Source: Desulfovibrio sp.
GTDB taxonomy: Bacteria > Desulfobacterota > Desulfovibrionia > Desulfovibrionales > Desulfovibrionaceae
NCBI GenBank assembly: GCA_024699605.1
Contig: JAILPJ010000051.1
Location: 1-62,540 of the forward strand
Length of the DNA: 62,540 nucleotides
Reading direction: 5' to 3'
Shown: positions 32,919 to 42,623 of the stretch, one piece after another
Layout: every line of letters begins with the position of its first letter
Position numbering within the stretch: the first letter of the stretch is position 1
Program-made: the position numbers and the translations under genes
The notes under the pieces: generated by a model
The model's database searches: none
What the model saw: only the letters and a program-made list of their open reading frames with translations
What the model was told of the DNA's origin: nothing

Positions 32919-34136
32919 CTAGTGATGGGCATCCTTGAAATTGGGATGTTCATAAAGGATGGGCATGTGGTAAATGATGAAGCGGTAGGCCGTAACGATC
33001 ATGGTCACCACAAAGACAGAGATCAGAATCTCCCAGATGCTCGGGAAGTACCGTTCGGCGCTGGGGAGCTGATAGTTGAAGGCGATCATGCAGATGTTGA
33101 AACGGTTCAGAACAATACCAGCAACGGCATTCATGGAAGCGTACTGGCAGAGTCTGACATTGCCTTCACGCGAACCCTTGGCATAGAGCAGGGCCGGCAG
33201 CAGGACAAAGCCGAACATTTCGACCAACCACCAAGCACCGTAGCCGGTGAAGAGGTAGGAGAAATTGGCTTGTACGAGCATGTCAATGAACTTGAGCATG
33301 AAGTAGGCCATCAGAATAAAGGAGGCCGCCTTGGCAAAGCTCAAGATAATGGTATCATTTTCGCGTAAATGGGTCTTGTCCATGTAGGCATGGGCGCCCT
33401 TATGGGCGAAGAAGCCTTCCATGATGACCATGGAAGCACCTGCAGCCATGGAGCTGACAAAGAAGAACATGGGCAGGAAGGGCGAATACCACAGAGGATG
33501 CAGCTTTCCGGGGCAGATGAGATAGAGGCTGCCCAGAGAAGACTGATGCAATGTGGAGAGCGTCATACCGAAGATGGTCAAGAGAATATTGATCTTATTG
33601 ACGAAGGTACGCCACTTGAGCACAAAGGGAAAACGGTTGGAGAGCCATTCGCAGGGAGCAACCGAAAATTCCACAAAGAGCACTGTCAAATACGTCGCCA
33701 CACACAAGCCGACTTCAAAGAGCACCGAGGTTGTGCCCGGGAAGAAGAACATGAAGGGCAGACGCAGCGGATGACCTAAGTCGTAGAGCAACGCCACGAC
33801 CACGAAGAGATAGCCCAGGAAGGCCGTCAGTACGGCCGGTCGAGCTGCGGAGTGGAAGTGCTTCATGCCCATGACGTAGCAGGCAACAGTCGTGAAATAG
33901 CCACCGGCTGCCAGACAGACGCCACAGAGCAGATCAAAACCGATCCACATGCCCCAAGGCTGATTGTCGTCAAGATTGGCCACAGAGCCAATACCCTGGG
34001 TGAATCTGACGATGGTAATGACCAAGCCGACGCTCAGAATGATCCAGGTAATAATATTCCCCAGGGTCGGTTTGAGCAGCGGCCCCATATTAAACATTTT
34101 TTCCCTGGTGGGAATAACAATGCTGTGATTTTCCAT
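32919..34136 (-). CDS. nhcC: NrfD/HmcC-like integral membrane subunit NhcC
   Basis: A 405-residue protein with about ten membrane segments, belonging to the NrfD/PsrC family that exchanges electrons with menaquinone. It shows NQPWGMWIGFDLLCGVCLAAGG near the start, as in HmcC. The start at 34136 (MENHSIVIPTREK) is one base after the nhcB stop. An in-frame upstream start at 34172 would overlap nhcB more and is not needed. With NhcA, NhcB and NhcD it should form a transmembrane redox complex. Confidence 0.9.
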   Translation of the reverse strand: MENHSIVIPTREKMFNMGPLLKPTLGNIITWIILSVGLVITIVRFTQGIGSVANLDDNQPWGMWIGFDLLCGVCLAAGGYFTTVACYVMGMKHFHSAARPAVLTAFLGYLFVVVALLYDLGHPLRLPFMFFFPGTTSVLFEVGLCVATYLTVLFVEFSVAPCEWLSNRFPFVLKWRTFVNKINILLTIFGMTLSTLHQSSLGSLYLICPGKLHPLWYSPFLPMFFFVSSMAAGASMVIMEGFFAHKGAHAYMDKTHLRENDTIILSFAKAASFILMAYFMLKFIDMLVQANFSYLFTGYGAWWLVEMFGFVLLPALLYAKGSREGNVRLCQYASMNAVAGIVLNRFNICMIAFNYQLPSAERYFPSIWEILISVFVVTMIVTAYRFIIYHMPILYEHPNFKDAHH

Positions 34137-34137
34137 T

Positions 34138-35241
34138 TTACGCACCCTCCCCGTGTTTGCCAGCCGATTCACGGGCCTTCAGGGCTTCGGCCATGGCCTT
34201 GCGGGCACGATCTGCAGCGCCTTCGCCTTCTGTTTCCTGAATCTTACGCACAACGGCATCCACGGCAGCCTGGACGTCTTCTCTGGCTTCACGTTTGGTC
34301 TGCTCTTGAGCCTGCTTGTGCATAGCTTCACGGCGTTTGGTCATGCCATAGGCACCGCCGAAGAGTACGGGCCAGAAGGCGACAATCATGGGTACCGTAC
34401 CCAATGCACCATAGGTCAGTTCACCCATGGGCTGATTGCCAAGGTGGGTGTCCAAACCAAGCTGTTTGAGTTCAGGTCCGGCCAGAACAGGATTGTCCGG
34501 GGGCACTTTTGGTCCCTTGGGATTGGCGGGAGCAAGCACCATCCAGGCGGTTCCGCCGGCATCGTGTTCGCCGTAGATGTAATCGAGATACTTGTCGGGA
34601 TTATCGGCGATTCTGGCCCGAGCAACTTTGATCAGGTCGGTACGTCGACCAAAGGTCAGAGCCTCCATGGGGCAGGCTTCAACGCAGCCGGGAAGTTCAC
34701 CTTTATCCAGACGCGGCTTACAGAAGGTACACTTTTTGACCAGCGGATCCCAGGCAAGATTGTATTCGAAGCCCGGTGCATAGAAGGGGCAAGCGATCAT
34801 GCAGTAACGACAGCCCACACACTGTGAGCCATTATAGGTCACGCTGCCGTCGGGCTGCTTCTGGAAGCATTTGGCAAAACAGGCCGAGGCACAGGCCGGA
34901 TCCTGACAGTGGAAGCACTGCAGCTTGCGGAAGACGGCCTTTCCGTTCATTTCGTATTTATTGACCACGGTCCACTGTTTGGCCGAGGTGCGACGTTTGG
35001 TGTTGCAAACACTCAAGTCGTCAAAGGGCTTGTCTGGTTTCGGCAAGGCATTGACTTTGTTACAGGCCTCTTCGCAGCGACGGCAACCCACACAGCGAGT
35101 CGTGTCGTGCAGAACACCATAGCTTTCTGGATAGTAGGGGAAGACATGGCTGGCCTGGGCGGTACTGGGGCTGGCGGCATTGCCAAGAGCCGAAACGACG
35201 CCCGCACTTCCAAGGAGTGTCAGAAATTTTCTGCGGTTCAT
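34138..35241 (-). CDS. nhcB: periplasmic four-cluster ferredoxin-like subunit NhcB
   Basis: A 367-residue protein. It starts with a twin-arginine signal (NRRKFLTLLG). Four groups of cysteines follow, the first at C50, C53, C56 and C60, then CFHCQDPACASACFAKC, CVGCRYCMIAC, and a last group around CTFCKPR. These fit four iron-sulfur clusters facing the periplasm. A single hydrophobic segment (about 285-305) anchors it, followed by a charged tail. It matches HmcB/NhcB of Desulfovibrio. The ATG overlaps the stop of nhcA (ATGA). Confidence 0.92.
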   Translation of the reverse strand: MNRRKFLTLLGSAGVVSALGNAASPSTAQASHVFPYYPESYGVLHDTTRCVGCRRCEEACNKVNALPKPDKPFDDLSVCNTKRRTSAKQWTVVNKYEMNGKAVFRKLQCFHCQDPACASACFAKCFQKQPDGSVTYNGSQCVGCRYCMIACPFYAPGFEYNLAWDPLVKKCTFCKPRLDKGELPGCVEACPMEALTFGRRTDLIKVARARIADNPDKYLDYIYGEHDAGGTAWMVLAPANPKGPKVPPDNPVLAGPELKQLGLDTHLGNQPMGELTYGALGTVPMIVAFWPVLFGGAYGMTKRREAMHKQAQEQTKREAREDVQAAVDAVVRKIQETEGEGAADRARKAMAEALKARESAGKHGEGA

Positions 35242-36233
35242 TTCGATTCCTCCTGCTGAGCCGTGCGCAGCTTATGACAAGCCGTGCAGTCCGTCTTCCT
35301 GGGTCGCTTGACATTCATGCCGTCGTGGCAACCCATGCATTGCAGGTGATAGGCAGCCTTGAGCGGAGGACGACCAGGATGTTTCTTGTCAATGCTGGTG
35401 GTGTGGCAGCTGACACACTTGGAGGGCGTCTGAGATGCCGGGCTGTGATGATGGCAAGTCTGACAAAAGACTTCTGGTGTGGAATGGAAGGCATCGGCAA
35501 GAGCATCGCCCTTGATCTGACGCTTCAGAGAGACAATATGTCTGGCGTGATTGAAGACATTGGCTTCATAGGTATCTTTGAGACTATCAATGCTGACCTT
35601 ATACTTCATCCGCTTGGGATCGAGGTAGTCAACGGGCTTTTTGGCGGCAAGAGCAGCTTGCGCCAAGATGATATTCTCATCAGGATCAAGCTTCCCGGAG
35701 ATACCTTTGGCAAACTGTTCTTTGGTCATGGTGGGAATGTCTGTATGGCAAACGGCACACCATTGGTCATTGCGTGTGGGCTTCACAATATTGTGGCAAC
35801 CAGCACATTCTGTACGCTGAGCGTAAATCTTTTCGTGACAGCTGACACAACTCTCCGGCGTACGATTGTCTTTACGCGGAGCAATGTTGGTGGCATGCAT
35901 CGCTCTTTCGAGGTTGACAAAGTGCCCTTCAGCCTTGCCCTCAACCGAATGGCAGGTGGTACAGGGAACGGGATCGCCCGTGTGGTGACAGGATTCGCAA
36001 TCCTGTACTTTGCCTTCATGAAGTTTGTGATTGAAAACCACAGGTTTCATGCCGACTGCCCCGCGGTTGGTTTTGTCACTGGCGGGGAAAAGTACCATTG
36101 CCTCTTGCGCGCCGCTTTCTATCTGTTCCGGGGCATGAGCGGCCATGATGCCATTTGGCTCCCGGAACAAAAGACATGCCGCGCCGACAAGGGCAATAGC
36201 CGCCAGCAGAAGCAGTTTTGTGCTGTTCCTCAT
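35238..36233 (-). CDS. nhcA: nine-heme cytochrome c NhcA
   Basis: A 331-residue exported multiheme cytochrome. Counting CxxCH motifs gives exactly nine (CESCH, CTTCH, CVSCH, CAGCH, CAVCH, CQTCH, CVSCH, CMGCH, CTACH). That matches the nine-heme cytochrome of D. desulfuricans and not the 16-heme HmcA. Five hemes lie in the first half, and four after a linker of about 80 residues. The start at 36233 (MRNSTKLLLLAAIALVG) gives a proper signal sequence and follows AAGGAC; the longer frame to 36344 adds nothing plausible. It should take electrons from a periplasmic hydrogenase via cytochrome c3 and pass them to NhcBCD. Confidence 0.93.
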   Translation of the reverse strand: MRNSTKLLLLAAIALVGAACLLFREPNGIMAAHAPEQIESGAQEAMVLFPASDKTNRGAVGMKPVVFNHKLHEGKVQDCESCHHTGDPVPCTTCHSVEGKAEGHFVNLERAMHATNIAPRKDNRTPESCVSCHEKIYAQRTECAGCHNIVKPTRNDQWCAVCHTDIPTMTKEQFAKGISGKLDPDENIILAQAALAAKKPVDYLDPKRMKYKVSIDSLKDTYEANVFNHARHIVSLKRQIKGDALADAFHSTPEVFCQTCHHHSPASQTPSKCVSCHTTSIDKKHPGRPPLKAAYHLQCMGCHDGMNVKRPRKTDCTACHKLRTAQQEESK

Positions 36234-36779
36234 AGATATTGTCCTTTTGTACAGACAGTCTCCAAAATCCCTGCCGCAGCACCACGCTGTGACAAGTTGT
36301 TTTTTTAATAGAAAAAAAAAGCAGAACAGAACACTCCGTCGCAACGCCGCAAAAGGCGCTTTGTGAGAGTAGATCGGTTGAGCCTAATTTGTCTGAATGT
36401 ATCTTGCCTGTACTCTTCCGTCAAGAGTGTTTACCAAAGTCTTCACGTGCGCTGGCGCAGAGAAATCGCTTTTGTTTTGCGCCGTTGTTTGACAGAATAA
36501 CTAAGCTTGGGATACGGAAATGCGTACTGTTTTGTTGCGCTGACAGGCGTTTTTTCTATTTTTGGTTGAGGCGGCAGAGATGTTGCGCACCTGACCTTGC
36601 TTTTTTGGCAAGCCTTGGCAATTTCTGACACTATTACGGTGAAATGCAAAGCGCCACGACTGTGAGCCGCTTTTGGACAGTTTACAGCGTTTTTATCTTT
36701 CTGACTGTACTGAGAAGATAACGGAGGCAGCGTTTTCTCCCCGTGCCTTGCAAACGGGATCCTGCGCTGAAAAGAGCTG
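36234..36779. other. divergent intergenic stretch between nhcA and the beta-CASP gene
   Basis: About 545 bases that must hold the promoters of both genes. I see no gene and no confident promoter pair or palindrome. Confidence 0.4.
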
Positions 36780-38390
36780 ATGAAAATCCAATTTTTGGGT
36801 GCTGCGCGCACCGTCACCGGTTCGTGCTATATTATTGAAGCCTGTGGTCGGCGTTTTGCTGTTGACTGCGGCATGCATCAGGGCAATAAGGCCATAGAAG
36901 AGCGTAATAGCGAAGTGAAGACCTATCGCCCACAGGATCTTGATTTTATCCTGGTCACGCATGCGCATATTGATCATTCAGGGCTTTTGCCTTTGATGGT
37001 CAGTAACGGTTTTTCGAGGCCCATTTACTGTACACGGGCCACGCGTGAACTGCTTGGCATTATGCTTCTGGACAGCGCGCATATCCAGGAAATGGAAGCT
37101 TTGAACGAAATAAAGAAATACAAGCGTCGAGGCCTTGGGGAGGCGCCCAAGGCTTTGTATACACAGGAAGACGCCCTGCAAACAGACAGGCTCTTTCAGG
37201 CGGTGGATTATCATACCGCTTTGGAGCCAGCCGAGGGCATCCGTGCCACATTTTATGACGCTGGCCATATTTTGGGATCTGCCTCACTGCGTCTTGAGAT
37301 CAACGAAGAGGGGAAAACCACAAGCCTGCTTTTTTCTGGCGACATTGGCCGACCCGGAGCTCTGATTGTGCGTGAACCTGAAACGCCACCAGCTGCGGAC
37401 TATATTTTTATGGAGTCCACGTACGGCGACAGAGACCATAAGAACGAAAGTACAAGTATTGAAGAATTAGCTGAGGCGATTGCTTACAGCTATGCCAAGA
37501 ATGAAAAGGTGATTATTCCGGCTTTTGCCGTGGAGCGCACACAGGAAATTCTCTGTTGTCTGCATCAGCTGGCAAGTGAGGGGAAGCTCCCGGATGATCT
37601 GCCGATTTTTGTCGATAGCCCTCTTGCTATTCGGGCCTCTGAGATTTTTTCGCGACATCGCGACCTTTTTGACGAAAAGACCAGAAAGATCCTGAGTCAG
37701 GGAGACGATCTCTTCGCCTTGCCGAATCTGCGCTATACCCTGACTGCGGCCGAGTCTCAGGCGATCAATGCCATGACTGGTCCCGCCATTGTCATTTCAG
37801 CCTCTGGCATGTGCAATGCCGGACGTATTAAGCATCATCTTCGGCACAATATCTGGAAAAGCGGTGCGAGCATTGTCTTTGTTGGTTATCAGGCTGTGGG
37901 CACAGTGGGGCGTAAGCTTGTGGAGCAGGCCAAAAAAATTACGCTCTTCGGAGAAGATCTGGCAGTGGCGGCTAAGATCTTTACTATCAACGGTTTTTCC
38001 GGCCATGCCGGGCAATCCCAGCTCTTGGCCTGGCTGCGTCCTCTTGTGAAATCAGGCACGCATCTGGTCCTTGTGCACGGTGAAGAAAACGCCCAGAGCA
38101 CCTTATCTGAGAAGATCAAGAGCAGTTTTGGCATTGTACCGACCATTCCCGAATATCTTGAAGAAATGACACTGCATGGGGCCGATATCACAGCTAGCGT
38201 TACGCACAGAGCTGAGGCCTATCCCCGAGTCAACTGGAATTTCCTGGCAGGCGAGGTGGAGCGCAAGTGGCAGATTTTCCGGGATCAACTCAAGGATATT
38301 GAACACAAGCCCTGGGTGGATCAGAAAGAGCTGGAAGAGAGTATCGGGAAGATGGAATTTTATCTCGCCAGACTTATTGCCAGGTTGTAG
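36780..38390 (+). CDS. MBL-fold/beta-CASP ribonuclease-like protein
   Basis: A 536-residue protein. The metallo-beta-lactamase motif HAHIDHSG lies near residue 60 and binds two zinc ions. A second His occurs in YDAGHILGSASL, and SGDIGR is the bridging-Asp motif. The beta-CASP insert and the C-terminal INGFSGHAGQSQLLAW complete the RNA-processing type (similar to YsiA and archaeal CPSF-like proteins). It likely cleaves RNA, with no known target here. rsmD follows after three bases. Confidence 0.88.
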   Translation: MKIQFLGAARTVTGSCYIIEACGRRFAVDCGMHQGNKAIEERNSEVKTYRPQDLDFILVTHAHIDHSGLLPLMVSNGFSRPIYCTRATRELLGIMLLDSAHIQEMEALNEIKKYKRRGLGEAPKALYTQEDALQTDRLFQAVDYHTALEPAEGIRATFYDAGHILGSASLRLEINEEGKTTSLLFSGDIGRPGALIVREPETPPAADYIFMESTYGDRDHKNESTSIEELAEAIAYSYAKNEKVIIPAFAVERTQEILCCLHQLASEGKLPDDLPIFVDSPLAIRASEIFSRHRDLFDEKTRKILSQGDDLFALPNLRYTLTAAESQAINAMTGPAIVISASGMCNAGRIKHHLRHNIWKSGASIVFVGYQAVGTVGRKLVEQAKKITLFGEDLAVAAKIFTINGFSGHAGQSQLLAWLRPLVKSGTHLVLVHGEENAQSTLSEKIKSSFGIVPTIPEYLEEMTLHGADITASVTHRAEAYPRVNWNFLAGEVERKWQIFRDQLKDIEHKPWVDQKELEESIGKMEFYLARLIARL

Positions 38391-38393
38391 TCT

Positions 38394-38984
38394 ATGCGTA
38401 TTATCGCCGGAAAGTTTCGCAGCCGTCAGCTCAAAAGTCCCAAGGGGTCAATCTGCAGACCAGCTATGGGGCGAACACGCGAAGCGCTTTTTTCTATGCT
38501 GGAAGCGCGTGGTGTCTTTTGGCCCGATACACGTGTGCTGGATATTTTTGCTGGCAGCGGCAGTCTGGCCTTGGAGGCTGTCAGTCGCGGAGCGCCTTAT
38601 GCTCTGCTGCTCGAACATTCCCCCCAGATTTTGCGTTGTCTCAACGATAATATCCGGGCTTTCGATCTTGCAGACCAGGTCCAGGTGCTTACAGACGATG
38701 CCCTGCGACTTTTGCGTACCCCTCCATCCCAGCCTTTTGATGTGGTCTTTCTCGATCCTCCCTATCGTCAAGGGTATGCCGAGCGTGCCCTCATCCTGCT
38801 GGAAAAGCAGGGCTGGCTCGCCCCTAAGGCCTTTGTGGCCGCAGAAATAGAAGAAACGTTGCGCCTGCGTTTTTCGCCAACGTTGCCTTTGGTGGCAGAG
38901 CGGCTTTTTGGGCAAACGCGGCTTGTGCTTTTGCAGGCAAGTGAACCGGATTCTGGCGACACCATCCCAGCCGGCCAAGAATAA
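38394..38984 (+). CDS. rsmD: 16S rRNA (guanine(966)-N2)-methyltransferase RsmD
   Basis: A 196-residue Rossmann-fold methyltransferase. RIIAGKFRSRQLKSPKG at the start and RPAMGRTREALFSMLE are family hallmarks. LDIFAGSGSLALEAVSRGA is the SAM-binding motif and FLDPPYRQGYAE the catalytic NPPY-type motif. It modifies G966 of 16S rRNA. It starts three bases after the beta-CASP gene, and coaD follows further down. Confidence 0.93.
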   Translation: MRIIAGKFRSRQLKSPKGSICRPAMGRTREALFSMLEARGVFWPDTRVLDIFAGSGSLALEAVSRGAPYALLLEHSPQILRCLNDNIRAFDLADQVQVLTDDALRLLRTPPSQPFDVVFLDPPYRQGYAERALILLEKQGWLAPKAFVAAEIEETLRLRFSPTLPLVAERLFGQTRLVLLQASEPDSGDTIPAGQE

Positions 38985-39130
38985 GCCTTCAGCGATCAAT
39001 TCCCTGGCCAACGGAAAATTCTCGGCCGGGAAAAGAGTCGTCTAGGCCTGCCCAGCAAGCCAATTGCTTAGACCTGTCAAAAGGTTTTACGACAGAGAAT
39101 TTCTAAAGGGCTTACTGCCGAAAAATACCC

Positions 39131-39664
39131 ATGAAAATAGCACTTTATCCTGGAACCTTTGACCCGATCACCAATGGACATATCAGCCTGATTAAGAGAG
39201 GTCTGGATATCTTTGATCGGGTAGTTGTGGCTGTGGCTCAAGATACGCCTAAGACGACATTATTTACCTTGGCGGAGCGAGTGGATCTGGCCAGGAGCGC
39301 GCTCATTGAACAACCCAGAGTGAGTGTGGAAGCGTTTTCTGGTCTGACAGTGGAATATGCGTTGCGTATAGGCGCCTGTGCGCTTTTGCGGGGCTTGCGG
39401 GCCGTCAGTGATTTTGAATATGAATTCCAGCTGGCTCTTATGAATCGCAAGCTGCAGAAAAAATTGCAGACAGTCTTTCTGATGACTGACTACAAATGGC
39501 TCTATATCAGTTCAACTATTATTAAATCTGCGGCCAGCCAGGGCGGATCGGTCAAAGGTCTTGTGCCCGAAGTGGTACGCAGGCGCTTGGCTGAGAAATT
39601 TGCCGTCAAGGTCGATGAGAACAGTGTGGAGCCGGATCAACTTGTTCATGCCCAACGCTGCTGA
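39131..39664 (+). CDS. coaD: pantetheine-phosphate adenylyltransferase
   Basis: A 177-residue nucleotidyltransferase that makes dephospho-CoA from ATP and phosphopantetheine. It shows ALYPGTFDPITNGHISLIKR with the TxGH motif, LLRGLRAVSDFEYEFQLALMN and the ISSTIIK motif. The family usual length is about 160; this one is slightly longer at the C-terminus. Its end overlaps miaA by 17 bases. rsmD-coaD proximity is common in bacteria. Confidence 0.95.
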   Translation: MKIALYPGTFDPITNGHISLIKRGLDIFDRVVVAVAQDTPKTTLFTLAERVDLARSALIEQPRVSVEAFSGLTVEYALRIGACALLRGLRAVSDFEYEFQLALMNRKLQKKLQTVFLMTDYKWLYISSTIIKSAASQGGSVKGLVPEVVRRRLAEKFAVKVDENSVEPDQLVHAQRC

Positions 39665-40604
39665 TCATCCGCTGCCTGTGCTTTGCCTGGCAGGGCCAAC
39701 GGGAGCGGGTAAGACAGATCTTGCCCTCAGACTGGCTGAGCGATTGACCTGTGAGGTAATCAATACCGACTCACGTCAGATCTATGCCGATTTTCCCATC
39801 ATCTGTGCCCAGCCGAGCGCGCAAGAGCAAGCCCAGTGCCCGCATCACCTCTATGGTGTGCTGCCAACCCAGGAGAAGATCAGCGCCGGTCAGTGGTGTG
39901 AGATGGCTGAGAGCTGCATCCGTGAAGTGTTGGGGCGAGGGCACGTGCCTCTCCTTGTGGGGGGGACGGGGATGTACTTCCATACCCTGCTGCACGGCAT
40001 GGCTCCTATCCCGGCCATTGACCCTGCCCTGCGCAAACGGCTTGAAGACAGAGTTGACCGCGAAGGACCAGAGCAGCTGCATGCTGAACTGGCTTTGTGT
40101 GATCCCGACTATGCCGCAAAGATTCATCCCCATGACAGACAGCGCATTGTACGAGCTCTGGAAGTAGCCGAACAGACCGGACAGACCTTTAGCTGGTGGC
40201 ATGCGCAGAAAGCGCTGCAGCGGCCAGCTGTGCACGGTCCGCTTTTTGTCTTTCAGGCCTCCATGGCCTGGCTTGAGCCGAGGCTGAAAAGAAGAATTGA
40301 CCAGATGCTAGCGCTGGGAGCCCTCGCCGAGGCCAAGAAGGCCTATCAGCACTGTTCTGATCCAGAGGCCCCCGGTTGGAGTGCCATTGGCTGTGCGGAA
40401 CTGCTGGCTTTTCTCCAAGGTCGGCTCAGCTTTGAAGACTGTCTGAGTCATTGGTATCAGAATACCAGAGCCTACGCCAAAAGGCAGAATACTTGGTTCA
40501 GAGGCCGGAAAGAAGCCATCTTTTTTACGGCCGAGGCAAGAGATTTTTTTCTCAATGAGGCTCAGCGTGCTTGGGAAATGCTTACTTGCAATATAGATAA
40601 ATGA
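39648..40604 (+). CDS. miaA: tRNA dimethylallyltransferase MiaA
   Basis: A 318-residue enzyme that adds the isopentenyl group to A37 of tRNAs reading UNN codons. LAGPTGAGKTDLALRLAE is the Walker A region, INTDSRQIYADF the next conserved block, and VGGTGMYFHTLLHG follows. The start at 39648 overlaps coaD and gives the normal N-terminus. The longer in-frame start at 39561 lies inside coaD. Confidence 0.94.
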   Translation: MPNAADHPLPVLCLAGPTGAGKTDLALRLAERLTCEVINTDSRQIYADFPIICAQPSAQEQAQCPHHLYGVLPTQEKISAGQWCEMAESCIREVLGRGHVPLLVGGTGMYFHTLLHGMAPIPAIDPALRKRLEDRVDREGPEQLHAELALCDPDYAAKIHPHDRQRIVRALEVAEQTGQTFSWWHAQKALQRPAVHGPLFVFQASMAWLEPRLKRRIDQMLALGALAEAKKAYQHCSDPEAPGWSAIGCAELLAFLQGRLSFEDCLSHWYQNTRAYAKRQNTWFRGRKEAIFFTAEARDFFLNEAQRAWEMLTCNIDK

Positions 40605-40804
40605 CTTTAGACTTTAATATTGTTTTTGTGGTTAAGCAATAAAGTATGTAAAATACACTGAAAAAGCATAAAAATTTAATGCCATCATTTATATCTGCTT
40701 TGCCATTTTTTACAAAGAAAAAAGTAAAACCAGCCAATAAAGAATCGACGCTTCTTCTAAAAACTATGTGAAGACTGAGCGCTGTAGATATCAGGAGGTT
40801 GTCT

Positions 40805-41473
40805 ATGCCGGAAAAGCAACAGAATATTGTTGACGATCTTGCGAGTCTGACCACAGAATCGTGGCGTACCTTGCGTATCATCGGTGAAATGGTTCAGGCT
40901 TTTGATACCCTCAATGGGCTGACGCGCAGTTGCGTGTCCATTTTTGGATCTGCCCGTGTTAAGGATGATTCCAAGGAGTATGCTGACGCACGCAAGACGG
41001 CGGATTTGCTTGGTCAAGAAGGTTTTGGTATAATTACTGGCGGTGGACCGGGCATCATGGAGGCTGGCAATCGGGGCGCCTGCGACGCTCATACGGAATC
41101 CGTGGGCCTGCATATTACTCTGCCGCATGAGCAGGGTTGTAACGAATATGTGCGCATTCGCTGCAATTTCCGTTATTTTTTCCTGCGCAAATTTATGTTT
41201 GTGAAGTATTCCATGGCCTATATGGTTATGCCCGGAGGCATGGGAACCATTGATGAACTCGCTGAAGCCTTTGTGCTGGCTCAGACTGCCCGTATCCGGC
41301 CATTTCCCATTGTGCTCTTCAATAGCGGTTACTGGTCAGGCTTTGTCGACTGGCTGAAAACTTCCATGGTTGACGGAGGTTTCATTAAGACCAGCGAGAT
41401 CGACCGCCTGATCACGGTCTGTGACAGTCCGGAAGAAGTCCGTGACACTATCTGCAAGCGCATCATCCTCTAG
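40805..41473 (+). CDS. LOG family protein (TIGR00730, YgdH/YvdD-like)
   Basis: A 222-residue Rossmann-fold protein. SCVSIFGSARV, GIITGGGPGIMEAGNRGA and the PGGMGTIDELAEA motif (PGGxGTxxE) define the family, members of which release free cytokinin-like bases or hydrolyse nucleotides. The ATG at 40805 follows a perfect AGGAGG. The substrate here is unknown, but miaA upstream makes the isopentenyl-adenosine that some LOG enzymes act on, which may or may not be coincidence. An AT-rich 200-base gap separates it from miaA, so it has its own promoter. Confidence 0.88.
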   Translation: MPEKQQNIVDDLASLTTESWRTLRIIGEMVQAFDTLNGLTRSCVSIFGSARVKDDSKEYADARKTADLLGQEGFGIITGGGPGIMEAGNRGACDAHTESVGLHITLPHEQGCNEYVRIRCNFRYFFLRKFMFVKYSMAYMVMPGGMGTIDELAEAFVLAQTARIRPFPIVLFNSGYWSGFVDWLKTSMVDGGFIKTSEIDRLITVCDSPEEVRDTICKRIIL

Positions 41474-41504
41474 ACGTTTTGCCCCCTATACGAAAAGCAC
41501 CATT

Positions 41505-41978
41505 GTGCCGCCAGTACCTGGGGGTGGCAGCTGGGAAGATTTGATGCGCCTTGCCCTTGACGAGGCCAGAAAAGCAGGCGATGCTGGAGAAGTGCCAGTA
41601 GGTGCTCTGGTCTTGGATCGCGAGGGGCAGATCCTGGGTTTTGGACAGAATTCTTGCATCCGCGACTGCGATATCTCAGCCCACGCCGAAATTAAGGCGC
41701 TGCGCCAGGCTGGACGGGCCGTGGGGAATTATCGCTTGACAGATTGCCTGCTTGTGGTCACTCTTGAACCTTGCCCGATGTGTGCCTCAGCTATTGTCCA
41801 AGCGCGTCTGGCTGGACTGATTTTTGGGGCAAGGGACAAATTGGCCGGAGCTGTTGTTTCTGCCACTGAATATCTCGATACGCCCTGTGCCTCAGGTCAC
41901 AGTGTTTGGCATTTGGGCGGAGTACTCGGAGAGGCTTCGTCGGCGCTTTTGCAGGCTTTTTTTGCCCAGCGCCGGTGA
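41505..41978 (+). CDS. tadA: tRNA-specific adenosine deaminase TadA
   Basis: A 157-residue zinc deaminase that makes inosine at the wobble position of tRNA-Arg. HAEIKALRQ supplies the first zinc ligand and catalytic Glu, and LEPCPMCASAIVQARL the two cysteines. The start is uncertain. An ATG at 41421 would overlap the LOG gene by 53 bases. GTG 41505 gives a near-standard N-terminus (VPGGGSWEDLMRLALDEA region) but has a weak ribosome binding site. It lies close after the LOG gene, so coupled expression is likely. Confidence 0.9.
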   Translation: MPPVPGGGSWEDLMRLALDEARKAGDAGEVPVGALVLDREGQILGFGQNSCIRDCDISAHAEIKALRQAGRAVGNYRLTDCLLVVTLEPCPMCASAIVQARLAGLIFGARDKLAGAVVSATEYLDTPCASGHSVWHLGGVLGEASSALLQAFFAQRR

Positions 41979-42367
41979 GTCCAAAAAACAGTCCTCACGT
42001 CTTTCGGACCTGAGTCCATCTAAGGGACTCGCTTGAGATCAGGTTTACGACACATTTTGGAACGTCTCCTCAATTCCAAACACGCAAAGACATATCTGGA
42101 GACACGTGGGAGGCGAGCGAAAGGGGATAGGTCGTTACTGATTGTCAACCACGGCTTGAGGGTAAGAGAACGGAATTTGTCGGTAATACTGTCCCGTGCG
42201 GCGTATTCTGCTTTGGGGGTTGAGGCCCTTTGCAGAAGAAAACGTTACGGAGGTGGCGTTTCTTTTCAGGCAAAAAGCCTGGGTCTTCACGCCGAAAATT
42301 GATGAAGGAAAAGTGACCGAAAGCACAGTCTATCAGAGAGGAGATAGTTGTGCTCTGGGAGGGGTCT
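41979..42367. other. intergenic stretch after tadA
   Basis: About 390 bases without a supported gene. Around 42010 GAGTCC and GGACTC can pair, but no T run follows. The stretch could hold a small RNA, but nothing confirms one. Confidence 0.35.
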
Positions 42368-42607
42368 ATGCAACAGACAAATCTTATTACTGTGCCAAAT
42401 GTCAAGGGTTCAGACTTATTGCTGCACAACTTGGGACTGAAGCTTGCCCACGGCATGGATCTCAATTCTCCCGAGCGTGTGATGGCTATTTCTACGGCTG
42501 CCTACACAGAAGCCGGGAAGTATGGTCCAACTGTGGAAACCTTTGAAGTCAAGCCCATGGATCTTCCGGAAAGCACCAAGGGTGTTTTGGCTGACTACGC
42601 AGGTTGA
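42368..42607 (+). CDS. small conserved-looking hypothetical protein
   Basis: A 79-residue soluble protein with the segments LLHNLGLKLAHGMDL and MAISTAAYTEAGKYGPTVET. The ATG at 42368 follows GGGAGGGG. No family is recognised. It is followed after 16 bases by a second unknown gene with a GTG start, so they look like a two-gene unit that ends at the terminator at 42951. Confidence 0.65.
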   Translation: MQQTNLITVPNVKGSDLLLHNLGLKLAHGMDLNSPERVMAISTAAYTEAGKYGPTVETFEVKPMDLPESTKGVLADYAG

Positions 42608-42623
42608 GAAAGCGGAGACGAGT

